A stretch of 7,462 nucleotides of DNA from an uncultured Faecalibaculum sp. (GTDB lineage Bacteria; Bacillota_I; Bacilli_A; Erysipelotrichales; Erysipelotrichaceae): NCBI RefSeq assembly GCF_910588395.1, contig NZ_CAJUPA010000063.1:1-7462 (forward strand). Reading direction: 5' to 3'. The notes below the pieces were generated by a model. It was given only the letters and a program-made list of their open reading frames with translations, was not told the origin of the DNA and did not search any database. Positions 4,244 to 7,462 of this stretch are shown in pieces. Every line of letters starts with the position of its first letter. Positions within the stretch are counted from its first letter, which is position 1. Position numbers and translations under genes: made by a program.

Positions 4244-6727
4244 TCAGCCACCCAGCGTCCACTGCCTGGCAATGCGGCTGCCCCGGCGCAGTGCCTGGTG
4301 GATAAGCCAGTGAGCCTTCCGGGGATCAGCCGGCACACCCAGGCCATTCATACAGGCATAGCCCAGCAGGGCATAGGCATCCCCGATGCCTGCGGCCGCA
4401 GCCTGTCTGAGATACCGGATGCCGCCGGCGGGATCCTCTGTCTGCAGCATGGCTTCTCCCAGCAGCAGACACGCATCCACATCCCCCAGATCCGCCGCCT
4501 TCTGCAGATCCTGCGTGCCGTTCTCGTCACCCTGGGAAATCCGCTCAATCCCCCGCCGGCGCAAAACCGCAGCATCTTCTTCGCCGGACACCGGCTTCAC
4601 CGGTTGAGCAGCTCTCGGTTTCTCCGGCTCTGATACAGCCTGGAGCTCCCGGTCCTGCGAAACAGCCTGGCCTCCATCGGCAGCGTGTTCGGGTTCACTG
4701 GCGGCAGCATCCAAAGACAGCGAATCACCACCTGTACCTGATTCAGTCTTTTCCGGTGCTTCAGCGGTTTCCGGCACAGATTCTTTCTCACCGGTTTCAG
4801 CCGGGCGGATTCCCAGCAGCGTTTCCACCTGCTCTTTCCGGGTTTTCTCCGGGTTCTGCGCCAGATACGCCCGGGCATAGGCTTTCTGCTTCTCCGGGTC
4901 CTGTTCCAGATACGTGAGATAGTACAGACTCTCGGGACGGGTTTCCTTCACCTGCTCCAGCAGATCTCTGGCCCGTCCGGGATCTGCGGCTACACCCTGT
5001 CCTTTCAGAAGCAGCAGCGCCAGCAGATACTTCGCTTCACCGGATCCCCCGGCCGCGGCTTCCTCCAGAAACTCTGCCGCTAAATCAAAAGCGCCGGCGT
5101 CATTCAGGATATGGGCAATGCGCAGAGCCTTCCGGGTCCGGGTCTGCCGTTCTCCCTGCTCCTTCTGCCGCTCTGTCTCCCACTGATTCAGCTTCCGCAC
5201 AGCCAGATCCTTCGTGTTCTGCACCGTGGCAGTGTCCCGGACCTGTTCCAGCACCTTGACTGCTTCCTCTTCCCGGTCCAGGGATTTCAGAACCAGCGCC
5301 AGCTGCATCTGCGCCCGGGGACTGCTGTCTTTTGCCAGCCAGAACGCTGCCTGTTCCGGATCCTTTTCAATCCCTGTGCCATTGGCATACCACATGCCCA
5401 GATAGTACGGGGCCTTGTCATTGCCCAGATCTGCCGCATGCATCATCCACCGGAACGCCGCTTCCGGATCTGTTTCATTGCCATGCATGCCGCTGGCCAG
5501 ATACGCCCCCAGTTTGTAGTTCGCCTCCGGATGAGACAGCCGGGCAGCTTCTTCCAGCGCCTTGCGCTCCTGCACAAAATCATTCACCTGGGCATACCCC
5601 TCGGCCATCTTCATGAGATCCCCGGCACTGATCTGCTTTGGTGCCGAAGCGGCTTCCTTCCGGTTGTATTCCTCTGCCGCCGCCAGATACGCCGGTTCTT
5701 CGGAAACCGCATTCCAGGTATCCAGCTTTTTCTGCAGCAGATCCCGGGTTTTCAGCGACGTGCTCTTCGCCATGGCTTCCTTCGCCAGACTTTCAGCCCC
5801 CGCCCGGTCCTGCAGCTCTTCCTTGACCAGCATCCGCTGAATCAGGGCCTTCACCGAATCATCCTGCGCCAGCCAGCGGTCCGCTTCTGCCAGATCCTTC
5901 CTGGTCCCGGTTCCCGTCCGGTACCAGCTGCCAAGATAATACGGTGCCTGCCGGCTCCCCAGCTCGGCTGCAGTTTTCATATGGGCAAACGCCTTTTCCG
6001 GATCCGCCTCAAGATCATGCATGCCGCTGGCCAGATAGGCACCCATCTGATAATGAGCTTCGGGGTGAGACAGCTCCGCCGCCCGCTGCAGGTACTTCCA
6101 TTCACTGACCCGGTCATCCACCTGGGCAAATCCCCGGCTGGCCCTCCACAGATCTTCGGCACTCAGCCGGTCGGGAACACTGTCCTGCTCCCGCTGCAGA
6201 TACGCTTTCCCCGCTTCATGCACCTGCTTCTGCTGCTCTCTGTCCTCCGCTGTGACCTTCGGATGCGGCCTGTTGCGGGTTTCGGATGCCTTCTGCGCCC
6301 AGAGCTCCGCCTTCTGGTGATCCTCCCGGTGGTCGTAGATATCCGCAATCTGTTCCATTGCCCGGATATCTCCGGACTCCGCCTTCTCCGACAGCGAAGC
6401 CAGAAGCGGATCCTCCGGCTCCAGCAGCCCCTGAATCAGTCCGGCAATCTGCGCCGTGTGCTGCCTGGTGTGCACCCTGGTCTGATGACCATCGGCATAG
6501 GAAAGTTCCAGAAAATTCCCTGCTTCGCTGACCGAAACCAGGTCATGCAGATCCGCCGCTGCATCCTCCGGGCTGTGAACCCGCAGACTCACCGGCGTCA
6601 GCGTAAACACCGTATGTCCGTGTTCCTTTCCTTCGATCTTTGGTCTTGTATGGTGCAAATCCAGCTGTCCTGTTCCCTTTGGCAGTTCAGCCAGAACTTT
6701 GTCCGCCAGATTCCATGTGAGTTTCAT
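4244..6727 (-). CDS. large Sel1-like/TPR repeat protein with internal duplication
   Basis: The product is 827 residues with no signal peptide or membrane segment. ATG 6727 is chosen because AGAGGTG lies 5 bp upstream; a longer frame to 6796 would start upstream of the TATAAT box. Residues 1-108 form a domain I do not recognise. Sel1-type units follow at about 119-147, 221-256, 259-291, 399-434, 437-469, 564-598, 749-780 and 782-815, with marks such as YYLGSWYRTGTGTRKD and ALLGYACMNGLGVPADPRKA. Residues about 168-340 and 346-516 are two copies of one module, offset by 178 residues (HPEA at 221 and 399; GAYLASGMH shared). Residues 641-717 are an acidic Ala/Pro/Glu-rich linker. Sel1 repeats form an alpha-helical superhelix that scaffolds protein-protein contacts, so an adaptor role is likely; the partner is unknown. 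The gene is the first of an operon with sfsA. Confidence 0.93.
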   Translation of the reverse strand: MKLTWNLADKVLAELPKGTGQLDLHHTRPKIEGKEHGHTVFTLTPVSLRVHSPEDAAADLHDLVSVSEAGNFLELSYADGHQTRVHTRQHTAQIAGLIQGLLEPEDPLLASLSEKAESGDIRAMEQIADIYDHREDHQKAELWAQKASETRNRPHPKVTAEDREQQKQVHEAGKAYLQREQDSVPDRLSAEDLWRASRGFAQVDDRVSEWKYLQRAAELSHPEAHYQMGAYLASGMHDLEADPEKAFAHMKTAAELGSRQAPYYLGSWYRTGTGTRKDLAEADRWLAQDDSVKALIQRMLVKEELQDRAGAESLAKEAMAKSTSLKTRDLLQKKLDTWNAVSEEPAYLAAAEEYNRKEAASAPKQISAGDLMKMAEGYAQVNDFVQERKALEEAARLSHPEANYKLGAYLASGMHGNETDPEAAFRWMMHAADLGNDKAPYYLGMWYANGTGIEKDPEQAAFWLAKDSSPRAQMQLALVLKSLDREEEAVKVLEQVRDTATVQNTKDLAVRKLNQWETERQKEQGERQTRTRKALRIAHILNDAGAFDLAAEFLEEAAAGGSGEAKYLLALLLLKGQGVAADPGRARDLLEQVKETRPESLYYLTYLEQDPEKQKAYARAYLAQNPEKTRKEQVETLLGIRPAETGEKESVPETAEAPEKTESGTGGDSLSLDAAASEPEHAADGGQAVSQDRELQAVSEPEKPRAAQPVKPVSGEEDAAVLRRRGIERISQGDENGTQDLQKAADLGDVDACLLLGEAMLQTEDPAGGIRYLRQAAAAGIGDAYALLGYACMNGLGVPADPRKAHWLIHQALRRGSRIARQWTLGG
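5180..6160 (-). repeat. tandem duplication of a ~178-codon module inside the Sel1-repeat gene
   Basis: The core copies cover residues 190-340 (6160-5708) and 368-516 (5626-5180). The best-kept stretch is visible in DNA: the plus-strand sequence beginning GCATGCCGCTGGCCAGATA occurs near 5485 and again 534 bp away near 6019. The copies have diverged clearly in protein (for example HYQMGAYLASGMHDLEADPEKAF against NYKLGAYLASGMHGNETDPEAAF), so the duplication is old. Confidence 0.85.
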
Positions 6728-6754
6728 ATCGTCACCTCTTCTGTCTGTGTCCTT

Positions 6755-6760
6755 ATTATA
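6755..6760 (-). promoter_or_regulatory. -10 box of the Sel1-repeat/sfsA operon promoter
   Basis: Read leftward, a perfect TATAAT lies 27 bp before the ATG at 6727, leaving a short leader that carries the AGAGGTG ribosome binding site. No convincing -35 box is seen at 16-18 bp (AACAGC at 17), so the promoter may be weak or activator-assisted. Confidence 0.6.
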
Positions 6761-6875
6761 CCGGCACAGGATGGCAGGCTGTTTTGTGCTGACCAAGCCG
6801 GGGCATCATGGTCTGCTACCTCAGACGGAAAGGGACTGCGTCCGGCACCCGGCTGATTTTATGCACCAGGCGTTG

Positions 6876-6908
6876 AAAAAGCCAGTCATCTCAATCAGAC
6901 AACTGACT
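6876..6908 (-). terminator. intrinsic terminator downstream of the coiled-coil protein gene
   Basis: Read leftward, AGTCAGTTGTCT (6908-6897), a 5-base loop and AGATGACTGGCT (6891-6880) form a 12-bp stem with three G-U pairs. TTTT (6879-6876) follows directly. It lies 78 bp past the stop codon at 6987 and separates that gene from the Sel1-repeat operon promoter. Confidence 0.75.
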
Positions 6909-6986
6909 CGTTATCAGACATGCATCACCGGTACTGTCCTCCCTCTTCCGTTGTTCCGGGCAGCCGGAAGCGGGACTTCTGTGCCT

Positions 6987-7462
6987 TTATTTTTCGTATT
7001 CTGCCAGTCTGGCAAGTGCAGCTGCCAGGGCTTTTTCCGTTTCAGAAAGCCGGTTTCTTGTGTCAGTCAGTTCTGACTCTTTTCCGGCAAGAATCTGCCG
7101 ATATTCCCGGTTTTGCTTCTGAGCTTCAAGAGCTGCTTTCCGGTCCTTTCTGTTCAGTGTCCGGAAATGCCAGTCATAATAGTCGTCTGTAGCCGCTTCA
7201 ATCATTCTCGTCATTTTCACACCTTCCTTCTCCATAAAACCAATCGCCTTCTTCCTGTCGCTGTCAAACAGATGCCCCAGCGCCTGGAGTGTTTCGTTAC
7301 CTGAATTTTGCCATCGTTCGTTCAGAAATACAATTCGGCTGTCAATCATCTTTTCGCTGAGATTTCTGATGGCAGAGATATAGCCGTCCTCTTCTCCGGT
7401 GTACTCTGTGTTAGAAGTCAATATCGGTGTTAACGATTCTGGTGAAATAGCTTTTAACACTT
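6987..7462 (-). CDS. hypothetical protein with C-terminal coiled coil (partial, enters from right edge)
   Basis: I do not recognise this protein. The frame is open to the right edge of the window; the GTG at 7460 has no visible ribosome binding site, so the true start probably lies outside. Of the visible 157 residues, the first 100 or so look globular and mixed (EDGYISAIRNLSEKMIDSRI, ALGHLFDSDRKKAIGFMEKE, TDDYYDWHFR). Residues about 104-157 are strongly charged with heptad spacing (ELTDTRNRLSETEKALAAAL), a likely coiled coil running to the C-terminus. No membrane segment is present. The DNA at 7200-7462 is visibly richer in A and T than the genes to its left, which hints at a different origin, though the stretch is short. 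The gene has its own terminator and is probably not in the same transcript as the Sel1-repeat operon. Confidence 0.7.
   Translation of the reverse strand, partial: VLKAISPESLTPILTSNTEYTGEEDGYISAIRNLSEKMIDSRIVFLNERWQNSGNETLQALGHLFDSDRKKAIGFMEKEGVKMTRMIEAATDDYYDWHFRTLNRKDRKAALEAQKQNREYRQILAGKESELTDTRNRLSETEKALAAALARLAEYEK

Larger units (their letters stand above)
6728..6986. other. intergenic region between the coiled-coil gene and the Sel1-repeat operon
   Basis: Apart from the -10 box (6755-6760) and the terminator (6876-6908) I see no gene or RNA here. Frames crossing it are short or read antisense from the Sel1-repeat gene and lack ribosome binding sites. Confidence 0.6.

Noticed and set aside
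3479..4633. A 384-codon plus-strand open frame across sfsA
   Set aside because: It is antisense to a confidently identified sfsA and the end of the Sel1-repeat gene, with low-complexity composition and no family features.
5180..6160. The repeated segments as a CRISPR-like or mobile repeat
   Set aside because: The repeats are in frame, diverged and 534 bp apart, and encode Sel1 modules; this is protein-domain duplication.
5111..6856. A 581-codon plus-strand open frame over the Sel1-repeat gene
   Set aside because: It is antisense to a clear repeat protein, and its composition (Pro, Arg, Leu, Cys-rich) is that of a shadow. It runs through the Sel1-repeat promoter without a start signal of its own.

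Overview
The window is bacterial chromosomal DNA with fairly high GC and strong use of CTG and other C/G-ending codons. Strong AGGAGG-type ribosome binding sites, a MATE exporter of the type common in gut Bacillota, and a tRNA with an encoded CCA end suggest a moderately GC-rich member of the Bacillota (Clostridia or Erysipelotrichia-like). That placement is inferred from style, not from a marker gene.

Left half, rightward. A complete MATE-family multidrug exporter (92-1495) follows a TATAAT -10 box. About 200 bp downstream is tRNA-Leu(CAG) (1700-1784), with its own extended -10 promoter and a strong intrinsic terminator. Next is an 86-residue soluble protein with a DUF2500/YhhM-like beta domain (1967-2227), which ends at a very strong bidirectional terminator (2264-2312).

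Middle, a decayed patch (about 2336-3426). A leftward hexapeptide-repeat acetyltransferase gene is shortened at its N-terminus, has Tyr where His is expected, and is frameshifted near its C-terminus. Opposite it lies a rightward LysR-type regulator remnant, which has lost its DNA-binding domain and is frameshifted at the start of the effector domain. They look like a regulator and target pair that lost function together, but this is inference.

Right half, leftward. A probable two-gene operon has an 827-residue Sel1/TPR-repeat protein (6727-4244) followed after 6 bp by sfsA (4237-3542). The Sel1 protein carries a roughly 178-residue internal tandem duplication, an N-terminal domain I do not recognise, and an acidic Ala/Pro/Glu linker. 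Upstream of its promoter, the C-terminal part of an unrecognised coiled-coil protein enters from the right edge and ends at its own terminator.

I found no CRISPR array, insertion sequence, phage gene or defence system. Nothing here amounts to a convincing new system. The most useful leads are the decayed acetyltransferase/LysR pair, the duplicated Sel1 protein coupled to sfsA, and a leftward terminator at 1532-1562 that has no gene to serve.
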